Positions 44,399 through 53,104 of a DNA stretch of 64,000 nt are shown here, piece after piece; the stretch's first letter is position 1; every line of letters starts with the position of its first letter. Both the position numbers and the translations under genes were made by a program. Source of the stretch: CAVTLG01 sp963735495 (GTDB lineage: Bacteria; Chloroflexota; Ktedonobacteria; Ktedonobacterales; Ktedonobacteraceae); the NCBI GenBank assembly GCA_963735495.1, contig CAVTLG010000014.1:496001-560000 (forward strand). Direction: 5' to 3'. Under the pieces are notes generated by a model, which saw nothing but the letters and a program-made list of their open reading frames with translations, was not told where the DNA came from and made no database searches.

Positions 44399-44400
44399 CT
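44260..44400 (+). ncRNA. Possible TnpB guide RNA overlapping the 3' end of tnpB
   Basis: TnpB proteins are known to use an RNA made from the 3' end of the gene and element. This stretch is GC-rich with repeated GGGGTAGAGGATGGG-type and CCCATCCCG-type blocks that can pair, ending near CGAAGCCAAAAAGGG. Placement follows family knowledge; I could not verify the fold. Confidence 0.35.
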
Positions 44401-44578
44401 CGCAACAAACTGCTATAAAACGCTAGAGATCGCTAGACTTTTTGGAACTATTGCTCTATCATAGCATGAGAGCGACCCGGAAACAAGTACAGTTAAAAGC
44501 ATGCAGTTGTGCGAGGTGGCTACGCTGCCAACCTCGCGGATGTGTATGATTGCTTAATTGCTTGCAATTCCGTTGGTC

Positions 44579-45631
44579 CTATTGTGGAATAGTTGAGGGA
44601 ACGACCAGTGTACCCGCCTTAATTTCGCTGGCAAATTTGTCTGCCATCGCTTTGGCGTCAGCCGGTACCGCTGAACTGACTGGGGCATAACCCACGCCAG
44701 CGTTCACGAGATCGAATCTGGGTGGATTATTCGTATATTTCCCGACTTCAAAATTCGCGATGGTGTCGTCTACTGCGACATCTACTTTCTTGATGGCGCT
44801 GGTAATCACGTTGGAATTGATATAATTTTGATCGCTATCGACGCCAATGCCGTAGACATTTTTCGCCTGCGCTGCCTGCAGTGCGCCAACGCCACAACCG
44901 CCAGCCACCTGGAAAATAATGTCCGCGTGGTGCTGGTTGATCTGGCTGGTCGCGACGTCTTTGCAGGTCGCGGTATCGGTGAAGCTTTGTGAGTAGTTCA
45001 CAATGACGTTCACACTGGGATCGACTTTGCGGGCGCAGTACTTATAGCCGGCGATATAGTGGTCGACGGCTGGAATTTCGATGCCACCGACTGCGCCGAT
45101 GGTATTATGCCCGAGCAGCTTGGGGGATTTAGATGGACCGTCAACTTCCATCTGACCAGCTATGGCACCGACCAGGCAACCAGCCTGTTCCTCGTGGAAA
45201 TAGAGCGGAGCGACATTGGGGAGCGTTTCACAGTTGCCTTTTGCGTCATCCGCACAGGAGTCAACCAGGGCAAACTTTTTGTTGGGATACTCTTGCGCGA
45301 CATTGCCCAGTGCGGTTGCCATCAGGAACCCGACACCAATCACCATGTCCGAGCTTTTGGCGGCTTGTTGTAGTTCGCTGGTATAGTTGCTTTCTGACAC
45401 TGTCTCAATCACTGCCCGAGGAAAGCCATACTTAGCCATGGCGCGCTGGTAGCCTTCGTAAGCTAACTGATTGAAGCCTTGATCATTCAATCCGCCGATA
45501 TCAGTGACCAGGGCGACCGTCTTCACCGAGGGGCTGTTCGTCGTCGTTGAACTCCCACAGGCTGCGAGGAGAAGTGTAAGCAAGATGCCGAGCATTGATG
45601 CGACTCGGCTCAGGTTGCCAAACCTGTGCAT
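44579..45631 (-). CDS. BMP-family lipoprotein, nucleoside-binding protein of the ABC importer
   Basis: The 350-residue protein has a signal with lipobox LLLAACG, then the BMP/PnrA-like fold: VALVTDIGGLNDQGFNQLAY, VGFLMATALGNVAQEYPNKK, GAVGGIEIPAVDHYIAGY and NVYGIGVDSDQNY. BMP proteins bind purine nucleosides outside the cell for import. I chose the ATG at 45631 that starts the signal peptide, though the frame is open upstream. It precedes the two permease genes and the ATPase in the same direction, but the TnpB cassette separates it from them. Confidence 0.92.
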   Translation of the reverse strand: MHRFGNLSRVASMLGILLTLLLAACGSSTTTNSPSVKTVALVTDIGGLNDQGFNQLAYEGYQRAMAKYGFPRAVIETVSESNYTSELQQAAKSSDMVIGVGFLMATALGNVAQEYPNKKFALVDSCADDAKGNCETLPNVAPLYFHEEQAGCLVGAIAGQMEVDGPSKSPKLLGHNTIGAVGGIEIPAVDHYIAGYKYCARKVDPSVNVIVNYSQSFTDTATCKDVATSQINQHHADIIFQVAGGCGVGALQAAQAKNVYGIGVDSDQNYINSNVITSAIKKVDVAVDDTIANFEVGKYTNNPPRFDLVNAGVGYAPVSSAVPADAKAMADKFASEIKAGTLVVPSTIPQ

Positions 45632-45810
45632 AGATAGGTTCCTTTCCGCTCTTTGCGTGAGGCTCGTTAGGGCACATAGGACTATGTGCAAATATGTCAC
45701 AGGGAGAGAGCAGGGCGTTGGCCCAAATAGAGCAAGCGAAAATGGGATGATCCCACCCCTGTGAACCGGTAAAATGCTCTGCGATTTCTCGTAACTCATA
45801 ACGGAGGAGC

Positions 45811-45920
45811 GTCCCATCCGCGACGAACCCGCGTAGCGACAAGCCCGTGCGGTTGTCGTGGCGACCTCGAACGAGGCATCCCGTCCGCGACGAACCCGCG
45901 TAGCGACAAGCCCTTGCGGT
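45811..45920. repeat. Tandem direct repeat of a dispersed intergenic sequence
   Basis: A unit of about 44 bases containing CGCGACGAACCCGCGTAGCG and ending in TGCGGT occurs at 45811-45854 and again at 45877-45920. The part CGTAGCGACAAGCCCTTGCG resembles GCGTAGGGACAATCCCTTGC found at 56654, so these belong to one spread-out family. Confidence 0.65.
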
Positions 45921-46013
45921 CAATGCCGTTTAAATAAGAAAAACGTCAAGCTCAATTCGCGTCATTCTAGCTCTGCCATATGAGCGTGGATTGCACTTAA
46001 CTAAACGGCATTG
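45921..46013. repeat. 93-bp element with 12-bp terminal inverted repeats
   Basis: CAATGCCGTTTA at 45921-45932 and its exact complement at 46002-46013 bound an AT-rich 93-base segment. On both sides stands AGCCCTTGCGGT (45909-45920 and 46014-46025), which may be a target-site duplication or part of the host repeat. It looks like a small insertion within the repeat family. Confidence 0.6.
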
Positions 46014-46327
46014 AGCCCTTGCGGTTGTCGTCGTCCCGATGTAGCGCAGGACCCCATCGATGCCGGCTCTACGCGAACCTCCTGAAACGTCACGTGCTAC
46101 AGAGAAGTCAATATCTTCTGTTAACTATATACGTATCTCTATGTACATTTCTCTCACATCGGCGCTTGATAATCTCAACATTTCAGGGAGGAAGAGGAAA
46201 CCGTTGACAGCCTTATACGGCTATTTCGCGTACGTCCTGGTTCTGAGTTCTTGTGTTTTGGATCTGATAATCTCTGCTTGCATGCTTATATACGATTTTT
46301 ATCTATATTTACTGGTCTACATTTCTA

Positions 46328-46356
46328 TTGATAAACATGACATTTTTATGTATAAT
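46328..46356 (+). promoter_or_regulatory. Strong promoter-like boxes before the proline-rich membrane protein
   Basis: TTGATA (46328-46333), a 17-base spacer and TATAAT (46351-46356) stand 53 bases before the ATG at 46409. The surrounding 100 bases are very AT-rich. Confidence 0.6.
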
Positions 46357-46408
46357 TATGAGTAGTTACAATTATGTAATCTTGTATTATTAGCAAAGGG
46401 GAAATATA

Positions 46409-47260
46409 ATGCAACAGCCGCCACAAGATCCTATGAATCTAAGCGAGCAGTCTTCGCCTTATTCCCAATCTGACCAGCTATCTGCACCACCGCCGCCATT
46501 GCCATCATCACAGGGAAGTTACCCTCCGGGGGAGGAAGCGTATTATAATCAGCTTCCGCAGGTTGAAGGGCCTATTACGCAATATCGCGCGGGACTGCAA
46601 GGGAAGCTCGATGGACCACCAAAATCAAGGAATGGTTGGAGAACCGCCACTGTGGTCCTGTTTGTTCTGGTGCTTATCCTGGCCGCGACAAGCGCAACAC
46701 TGATCGCCACCCATACATCCAGTTCCTCTCCAGTCGTACCGCAACCAACCTCAGTAGCGACACAGATTGCGCAACAACCAACTTCTACCGTTGCAAATGG
46801 AGCACCAACGAGCGCCGCTACCTCATCATCAACAGCGGCAGCCCCGTCAACAGCATTAGTTGCAAGCGGGACGATTACCGAGAATCTGCTGTTGACCTGT
46901 GGGGCAAACTGTAACGACCCTATCCGCGTAACGATCACGACTATTCAGGTTAATGATGCAGGTGGAAATATGACCTGGAATATATCCCTGAAAAATGTAT
47001 CGGGGAACAGTTTGAACTATGGAGTAGGTGATGCATATGTTGGTGACGCATTTGAGTTGTTGGCCAACGGTACGCAAAATCAGATTCCTGCGAATTTCGC
47101 TCAGAGCACTGGTACTCTTCCAAACAGCGATCCAGTAATTATACAGGGAATCTTTGCCTTTGTTCCCACCCAGAACACAACGTATACACTTACTGTTGCG
47201 ATCACCGCTGCTGGTCAAGCCCAAATAACCTTTGATCCAGTTCAGATAACAAACCTTTAG
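46409..47260 (+). CDS. Proline-rich membrane protein with exported domain
   Basis: The 283-residue protein has a cytoplasmic N-terminal region rich in Pro/Gln/Ser (residues 1-75), one transmembrane helix (TATVVLFVLVLILAATSATL), a Ser/Thr/Ala linker and about 130 exported residues (ITENLLLTCGANCNDP, VTITTIQVNDAGGNMTWN). The exported part looks like a beta-sandwich binding domain, perhaps DUF4352-like. It has a GGGG-type ribosome site (AAAGGGG) and a strong promoter. The layout is common to several proteins in this window. No activity can be inferred. Confidence 0.7.
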   Translation: MQQPPQDPMNLSEQSSPYSQSDQLSAPPPPLPSSQGSYPPGEEAYYNQLPQVEGPITQYRAGLQGKLDGPPKSRNGWRTATVVLFVLVLILAATSATLIATHTSSSSPVVPQPTSVATQIAQQPTSTVANGAPTSAATSSSTAAAPSTALVASGTITENLLLTCGANCNDPIRVTITTIQVNDAGGNMTWNISLKNVSGNSLNYGVGDAYVGDAFELLANGTQNQIPANFAQSTGTLPNSDPVIIQGIFAFVPTQNTTYTLTVAITAAGQAQITFDPVQITNL

Positions 47261-47409
47261 CTCTCAACGAAGCGCCTGTGTGGTTGGGGCAGCTACAAGA
47301 GTTCCATCGTCGCGGCGTGAAGAGCGGGTGCTGGGTCGGTCAAAGTATGCGAAAGGAGCGTGCGAGAGTATTTCTCTATCTGATCGAGGGATGCTCTCGC
47401 ACAAATAAT

Positions 47410-48330
47410 ATGGCTACACTGAGGATCTTCTGTTGCTATGCTCTAGAAGATAAGAGTTTGATGGAGAGTTTTCATAAACACTTGCGGGTATTAGAGCTTC
47501 AGCATGTCGGCATCGAATATGCTCATAATGTGCTCCCAGGTACGGAGTGGGAGCTTGAGCGTGACAGCCGATTGCATGCTGCTCACATTATTTTGCTCCT
47601 CGTCAGTGCAGATTTTGTCAGTTCGCCTGAGCATTATGAACAAGAAGTGTTGCCCGCTATAGAACGACACCACAAAGGGGAAGCTCGTGTCATTCCAATC
47701 ATATTGCGCCCGTTTCCCTGGCAAGAAACGCCGCTCGGTAAACTTCTCCCGTTACCTGATGGTGGCAAACCTGTTACTGACGAGGTTAGCTGGAAGACAC
47801 CGGATCATGCGTTCCTCAATGCGGTTCGTGGTATACAACATGCTATCAATGATGTGAAAACTCGTCTCCCCGCGCCACAAGAGACGCGCGATATTCCATC
47901 TCACAGCCCCCTAAGGTCCGCTTTTACCAGCCATGATGCACTCATTCAATTAGCACAAATTATGCAAAATTTCCAGTTACTCCGTGCACAAATCACTAAC
48001 TTTGTGTCTCTGAAGGAAACTAAAAGTTTTAGCTTAGAAAGATGTGAAAGTCAGTATAACAACCTGTATGGAGATGCGATTGTGTTTTTAGCGACCTACC
48101 TCCCTGAGAGTGTCTCAGACACTTCTGAAGGATTTGTCGAAATGGTCTATAAAAAGACGACCGAGCGGCTACATCGGGGAAATGCCTTTGACGCTATCAC
48201 TGTTTTTGTCGCCCGGGCATTAATTCCTCCATTGGCCCAACTTGAGAGGTTGGGTATGCAGATAGATGCATGTGTAGCTACGCTGGAGTTCTATAAACAA
48301 AGGTACTTCACTTCCTCTCTGGATATCTAA
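47410..48330 (+). CDS. TIR-domain protein
   Basis: The 306-residue protein has an N-terminal TIR domain: RIFCCYALEDKSLMESFHKH, then LLLVSADFVSSPEHYEQEV with a Glu in the position used by NAD-cleaving TIRs, and VIPIILRPFPW. The C-terminal half is helical (FSLERCESQYNNLYGDAIVF). Bacterial TIR proteins often act in antiphage defence or signalling, but no partner sensor is obvious here. The ATG at 47410 has no strong ribosome site; an ATG at 47347 is in frame. A truncated TIR sequence follows at 48390. Confidence 0.8.
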   Translation: MATLRIFCCYALEDKSLMESFHKHLRVLELQHVGIEYAHNVLPGTEWELERDSRLHAAHIILLLVSADFVSSPEHYEQEVLPAIERHHKGEARVIPIILRPFPWQETPLGKLLPLPDGGKPVTDEVSWKTPDHAFLNAVRGIQHAINDVKTRLPAPQETRDIPSHSPLRSAFTSHDALIQLAQIMQNFQLLRAQITNFVSLKETKSFSLERCESQYNNLYGDAIVFLATYLPESVSDTSEGFVEMVYKKTTERLHRGNAFDAITVFVARALIPPLAQLERLGMQIDACVATLEFYKQRYFTSSLDI

Positions 48331-48389
48331 CCAGTTTGGGCATATGAAATTGCATGAACGTAAGAATACGAAAAGAGTAAGAGTTGGTA

Positions 48390-48515
48390 ATGCAGCAGCG
48401 AACAAAAGTCTTCATCTCTTATGCGCACGAAGACGATGTTCATTCTCCAATTGTGTCCAAATTATTGACACGATACCCTCATCGAAGAGCATGCGGTCAA
48501 AGATCTAATGTCTGA
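48390..48515 (+). pseudogene. Truncated TIR-domain remnant
   Basis: A frame from ATG 48390 starts MQQRTKVFISYAHEDDVHSP, the typical beginning of a TIR domain, and reaches TGA at 48513-48515 after 41 codons. Nothing TIR-like follows. It is probably the 5' end of a second TIR gene cut off by the junction with the ABC gene. Confidence 0.6.
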
Positions 48516-48588
48516 CCTTCTGTTCTCTGGTTTTCTAAGGGCGGTGGCGCTAATTTGGACAAAACTTACGGAGAAAGCATACAGCGCT

Positions 48589-49989
48589 TCAGACCGCTTC
48601 GGCTGCCTCAGGCTCTCCGAGACGAAACATACCTCGGTCCTCATGGTAGGTAAACAGTTCGGCGTAGCGTCCCCAGTCTACCAGCGTTTCCAGTTGCTCT
48701 TCTGCCTGTTCCTCGTTGACGTGTTCTTTTAGCAGGCTCATGACATACTCTTCGGGCATAGTATGTCCTGGCGTTGTTTCGAGAATCTGCAAAATTTGGC
48801 GCAGGAGTGGGATGCGTGCCAGGGCTTGCTCGCGGAAGATCTGTTTTTCTTCGAGTACGCCAGCTTCAGCGAAGCGCCGTCCCTGTGCCGTCAGGACCAG
48901 GTCCCCTTCGTGCACATCACCCAGGCCCAGCAGGTCTGCTGTCTCTAACAACGGTTGCAGTTCGTCGAATTCCAGTTGCAGCTCCCGACCAATCTGGTAG
49001 AGATCAACTCTATCCCCTCGCGCATGTACCATCTCAATCAGACCGGTCAGGTCGCCGATAGAGATATGGGGCAAGCCTTGATAGGTTGCTGCTGCTGCCA
49101 TATGCAATGGTCCCGTCGTTGCCAATGGTGAGAGCTTTGACAGCAGTGAAGAGACATCCGTCTTTGGACTGGTCATGATGCGGTAGATCAGGTCGGCCAG
49201 TTGGTTATTGGCTTCACTGGGTTGTTTACGCACGGCGCGTGGTAGCCCTGGCAGCTCGACACGAATGTGCCCAGGATTTGCCCCCAACACGATGATGCGG
49301 TCGGCCATCGCGACGGCCTCGTCGATATTGTGTGTGACCATCACAATTGCGCGCGTGGGGATCGCGTGTGACTCCCACAGACCAAGCAGCTCTTTGCGCA
49401 GGTTTGCGGCGGTCAACACATCCAGGGCGCTAAATGGTTCATCCATAAAGAGCAATTCTGGTTCAACCACCAGCGCGCGTGCGAAGCCGACGCGCTGGCG
49501 CATGCCGCCAGAGAGTTCTTTGGGATACGCGTCCTCGAAGCCATCCAGTCCAATGGTATCGATAGCGGCGAGTGCTCGTTTGAGACGCTGTGTGCGTGTG
49601 AGCGTCTCTTGTGATTGCAGACCCAGCTCGACGTTTTGCAAGACGGTGAGCCAGGGGAAAAGGGCAAAAGATTGAAACACGATAGCGAGATGTGGATTGG
49701 GACCATGCTGGGCGTGGCTCTTGAATAAAACCTCTCCACTCGAAGGATGGAGCAGTCCGGCCAGGATGCGCAGGAGCGTCGACTTGCCAGAACCAGATGG
49801 TCCCAGTAGTGCCACAAATTCCCCTGCCGCAACCTGGAGTTGAACAGTGTCCAGGACGAGTTTGGGCTGAGCGCCGTGCGTCTTGCCCTCTACGTCAAAG
49901 GTTTTGCAAATCTGGCGTGCCTCTAGCAGTATTTCATTTTCTGTTGCCACACGCTCTGCACGCGTGTTTGCTTGATTGAATAGGCTCAT
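48589..49989 (-). CDS. ABC transporter ATPase, nitrate/sulfonate/taurine type, with AAA-associated C-terminal domain
   Basis: The 466-residue protein has an N-terminal ATPase (GPSGSGKSTLLRILAG, LSGGMRQRVGFARA, LLFMDEPFSALD) close to TauB/SsuB/NrtD. From about residue 300 it adds the AAA-associated domain (LTGLIEMVHARGDRVDLYQIG to LEEKQIFREQALAR). That domain is typical of one subgroup paired with double-length permeases. AGGAG precedes its ATG at 49989. The permease gene upstream, in the same direction, completes the system. No substrate-binding protein gene is seen nearby. Confidence 0.92.
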   Translation of the reverse strand: MSLFNQANTRAERVATENEILLEARQICKTFDVEGKTHGAQPKLVLDTVQLQVAAGEFVALLGPSGSGKSTLLRILAGLLHPSSGEVLFKSHAQHGPNPHLAIVFQSFALFPWLTVLQNVELGLQSQETLTRTQRLKRALAAIDTIGLDGFEDAYPKELSGGMRQRVGFARALVVEPELLFMDEPFSALDVLTAANLRKELLGLWESHAIPTRAIVMVTHNIDEAVAMADRIIVLGANPGHIRVELPGLPRAVRKQPSEANNQLADLIYRIMTSPKTDVSSLLSKLSPLATTGPLHMAAAATYQGLPHISIGDLTGLIEMVHARGDRVDLYQIGRELQLEFDELQPLLETADLLGLGDVHEGDLVLTAQGRRFAEAGVLEEKQIFREQALARIPLLRQILQILETTPGHTMPEEYVMSLLKEHVNEEQAEEQLETLVDWGRYAELFTYHEDRGMFRLGEPEAAEAV

Positions 49990-50123
49990 AATATGTTCTC
50001 CTTCCCGACAGTGCCTGCTGCACCAGGCGCCTCTTCATTTGATCTTTTAAGTTTTTGTGTCTATAATTGGACAGTGGGAGCGCGCCATCTTTACACGACC
50101 CGTTTGATGGGATTGAAATGAAA

Positions 50124-51944
50124 TTATTCCAGCGTGTATCTGCGCTCCGCCAGCGCATAGAGGCGTTTCCACAACAGGCGATTGATGATGACGACGACTG
50201 CGGCCATTAAGAGTGTACCGGCTAGCAAATCGGGGAAGTGTCCTGATCCAGCCGCTGCGGCACTGGCGATGCTGGCACCGAGGCCGAACGTGCTCACCGT
50301 ATGCTGATTAAACTGGACAAATTCCGAGACCACGCTGGCATTCCACGCGCCGCCACTGGCCGTGAGTAGCCCGGTGACGAGATAAGGAAAGATTGCGGGC
50401 AAGATCAACGTCTTCCAACGCCGCCAGGATGAAACATGATAGATCGTTGTTGCTTCACGCAAGTCGGTCGGGATGGCCATGGCACCTGCGATGACGTTAA
50501 AAAGGATATACCATTGTGTTCCCAGCAGCATCAGCAGGATGGCAGCGAGCGAGAGTCCACCGGGCAAGCGAATCAACGCCAGGAGCAGTATGGGAAACAA
50601 CGCGGTCGCCGGAATAGAAGCAACGACCTGGACAACCGGCTGCATGCGTCGTGACCAGCGTGGTGAAAGTCCGATGGCAACGCCAACCGGTACCGTCCAG
50701 ATCACCCCAATGAGCATAGCGGCGACCGTGCGCAGCCAGGTAGCTCCAGCCGCCAGGAGCAGCGTGCCCCAGGTTGCGGCTCTGACCTGGATCAGCATGT
50801 GTAGCGTGTTCCAGAGTCCATAGAGCAGCAAGACGCAGACGATCAATAAGACAATCGAGTTGACAATCTTTTTTATGGACAGTGTCTGTGTTCTCTTGTG
50901 CTCTGTGATGATGACGTCTGCATCTAGCGGCTGCAGGCGGTTCAGCATCCAGGCGATGCGCTCACCAAGCGGGCGTAGTATTCTGCGGCTGATAGCTGCC
51001 AGCAGTGCGGAACGCTGGAGGGCATCCAGGATCGGCGAGGTTGGAGTCTCGCTCGCGCTACTCAGCTCGACCTTGAATTTATCGGCCCATGCGACCAGTG
51101 GACGCCAGAAAAGCAGGTCGAGCAGCACGATGAGCACGATGAGCGTCAGGAGTCCGAGCAGCAGGGCCCCCGTATTGCCCCGGTCGGCGGCTGTTTGCAG
51201 ATAGGAGCCGAGTCCTGGCAGTTGAAAAGAGCGGTTCCCCAGTTTTGTTTGCTCTGCCGCCATCAGAAAGAACCAACCACCGGCCCAACTCATCATGCTG
51301 TTCCAGATCAACCCGATCATCGATGCCGGCACCTCCAATTTGAGGAAGCGTTGCCAGGGACGTAAACGCGCGATGGCTGTGACCTCTCGCAGGTCGCTGG
51401 GCAGTGTGCGCACCGAGTGGTAGAAGCTAAAGGTCATATTCCAGGCCTGGCTGGTGAAGATCAGAATGATGCTGGCCAGTTCCAGTCCCACGTTGGAATG
51501 GGGAAATGCTGCTACCAGTGCCAGCAAAACCACCGGGAGAAAGGAGAGAATTGGCACGCTTTGCAGGATATCCAGTATGGGCACCATGATTTGACGGGCA
51601 CGGCGGTTTGTGGCTGCGATGTGTCCATATACCAGGGTGAATGTCAATGAGAGCAGGTAGCCGAGGATCATGCGTAATAAAGAGTATCCTGCATAGACGG
51701 GCAGTGCCAGGGGCGAAAGGTTGATCGTCACGGTCGGTGTGAGTGGGGCCGCCCAGCGTGCGGCTGCCATGGCAAGAAAGCCGCTCGCGCCTAGAATGGC
51801 GAGGATGATAATAAAATCGACACCTCCGAAGCGCCGGGGTGTGGCTGTCTCGCGGCGGAGTGTGGCCTGCGTTTCTTTGGGCGTGGCTCCCTGTTGGAGC
51901 TGTTCGCGCTCACGAGGATTCTCAGGAATATAGACCTGGGCCAT
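50124..51944 (-). CDS. Double ABC transporter permease, nitrate/taurine type
   Basis: The 606-residue protein contains two BPD_transp_1 permease units, each with about six helices. The EAA loops read LREVTAIARLRPWQRFLKLE in the first half and LREATTIYHVSSWRRWKTLI in the second. Other members of this arrangement fuse two permeases that usually act as a dimer. I chose the ATG at 51944 with GGAGG seven bases upstream; the longer frame to 51983 has none. It works with the ATPase immediately downstream. Confidence 0.9.
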   Translation of the reverse strand: MAQVYIPENPREREQLQQGATPKETQATLRRETATPRRFGGVDFIIILAILGASGFLAMAAARWAAPLTPTVTINLSPLALPVYAGYSLLRMILGYLLSLTFTLVYGHIAATNRRARQIMVPILDILQSVPILSFLPVVLLALVAAFPHSNVGLELASIILIFTSQAWNMTFSFYHSVRTLPSDLREVTAIARLRPWQRFLKLEVPASMIGLIWNSMMSWAGGWFFLMAAEQTKLGNRSFQLPGLGSYLQTAADRGNTGALLLGLLTLIVLIVLLDLLFWRPLVAWADKFKVELSSASETPTSPILDALQRSALLAAISRRILRPLGERIAWMLNRLQPLDADVIITEHKRTQTLSIKKIVNSIVLLIVCVLLLYGLWNTLHMLIQVRAATWGTLLLAAGATWLRTVAAMLIGVIWTVPVGVAIGLSPRWSRRMQPVVQVVASIPATALFPILLLALIRLPGGLSLAAILLMLLGTQWYILFNVIAGAMAIPTDLREATTIYHVSSWRRWKTLILPAIFPYLVTGLLTASGGAWNASVVSEFVQFNQHTVSTFGLGASIASAAAAGSGHFPDLLAGTLLMAAVVVIINRLLWKRLYALAERRYTLE

Positions 51945-52519
51945 GGTGTACCTCCATACTTCCTTATTATGGTCAGGATGCACAGAGGATAGACGTTCTC
52001 CCTACAGATGTGGCGTCTCCCAGGTCGCGTGCGCTCTCGCGTGACGCAGACGTAGGCTCTGTGCAATGAAATGTGCTCGTAATGAATTTATGTGACGGAG
52101 ATTCCGTCGTTCGGGACCGGCGTCCACGCCGTATCACCTCCATTCAGGTTATGCGAAGCATTATCGTAGCTCCGCGCACGCAGTGGCAATCTGTCGTTGG
52201 ACCGTGCGCGATATGTCTCTCGTCAATGCAGCAAAAGAGACGGAAGAGCAAGGAAGGTACATGTCACTTGTTTCTCTGTACTTGAACAGAGATGAAGGAC
52301 TGCTTCAGCGCTCTCGCACTGCTTGTGGTAAGCAGCGATGTGTGGGGAACAGCGAGAGGTGAGCAGATAGCGGAGAACCAGGAGAGGAAGCAGGCTATCA
52401 GATCAAGTCAACACCATTCCCTGAGCATAGTGTGACCTCCGGTGTACTGGGAGGTTGACTACTAGCAGGGTCCATATGAACGTCTTACTCCTTATAAATG
52501 ATGGGATAACACCCACTTG
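51945..52519. other. Intergenic region, no gene seen
   Basis: About 570 bases separate the start of the double-permease gene from the end of the CsoR-like gene. Short open frames exist, but none has a good ribosome site or coding pattern. It should hold the promoter of the ABC permease/ATPase operon. Confidence 0.45.
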
Positions 52520-52816
52520 TTAGATAAAACGGTCTAACGTATCTCTGATGTCGCGCATAGCTTCATCCGGGCGACCGCTTTGTATAGCGCTAGACACACA
52601 CTCATCAATGTGTTGCTCAAGAATAGCGCGTCCTACCTGGTCTAAAGCGGCGCGAACGGCTGCAATTTGCGTCAGCATATCGTCGGCAGCGCGTCCTTCA
52701 TCCCACAAGCGCTTGAGGCTAGTTGCGTGACCGGCAACACGGGCCAGTCGTTTTGCAATGTCGTCGCGTGCCAGGTCTTTTGATGGATTCATGTCGGACG
52801 TCGCTTTCTTTTTCAC
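52520..52816 (-). CDS. CsoR/FrmR-like metal- or formaldehyde-sensing repressor
   Basis: The 98-residue all-helical protein is of the DUF156 family: RLARVAGHATSLKRLWDE, LTQIAAVRAALDQVGRAI and LEQHIDECVSSAI. CsoR members sense copper through a Cys, then a His and a Cys in the next helix. Here the His and second Cys (HIDEC) remain, but the first, usually in a YCIDVL-type stretch, is Ala (AADDML). Sensing of a different ligand is likely. I chose the GTG at 52816 because GGAGGG lies upstream; the ATG at 52792 has no site. A CsoR-like operator covers the promoter. Confidence 0.85.
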   Translation of the reverse strand: MKKKATSDMNPSKDLARDDIAKRLARVAGHATSLKRLWDEGRAADDMLTQIAAVRAALDQVGRAILEQHIDECVSSAIQSGRPDEAMRDIRDTLDRFI

Positions 52817-52825
52817 GATCCACCC

Positions 52826-52888
52826 TCCCCCCTCGGGGGATAGATCGTACCCGGTCGTATTATAGCCACCGTCTGAGGCAAATGTCAA
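52826..52888 (-). promoter_or_regulatory. Promoter and CsoR-like operator
   Basis: On the minus strand TTGACA (52888-52883), 18 bases and TATAAT (52864-52859) form a near-consensus promoter. Downstream, at 52842-52826, stands TATCCCCCGAGGGGGGA, a GC-tract palindrome like known CsoR operators. This suggests that the repressor controls its own gene. Confidence 0.7.
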
Positions 52889-53104
52889 GGGCGCTAGTTT
52901 ATCGGTTTATCCGACCGTGTAAGCTAGCAACAATGTCGTATAGCCAAACATATGCCTGGTTGGGCCCTATGATGGATAGTACGGCCTGCCTGGTTGGAAT
53001 ATTTGCGGCGTGAGTATGCCGAAGCCCGCACCTATCAATAAAAAGCCGGCACGCATCTGAAAAGAGCAGCATTGGCTTTGCGTTTAAGCATGTTCAGAGC
53101 TTCT

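Larger units (their letters stand above)
42430..44400 (+). mobile_element. TnpB cassette (IS200/IS605-derived), ends approximate
   Basis: Three overlapping genes (95 aa, 123 aa, TnpB) lie between the nucleoside-importer binding-protein gene and its permease genes. A hairpin with CTCCGT and ACGGAG around 42452-42471 could be a left-end structure. The DNA just after the tnpB 3' end should hold the right end and guide RNA. Ends are estimated, not proven. Confidence 0.5.

Noticed and set aside
45501..45923. Minus-strand frame over the repeat region upstream of the BMP gene
   Set aside because: It comes from the direct repeats and has no homology-like motif.
46060..46365. Plus-strand frame of about 100 residues upstream of the proline-rich protein
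   Set aside because: It has no ribosome site, has AT-driven hydrophobic content, and covers the strong promoter at 46328-46356.
52932..53012. Short frame MSYSQTYAWLG next to the CsoR-like promoter
   Set aside because: It has only 26 codons, no ribosome site and no sign of conservation.
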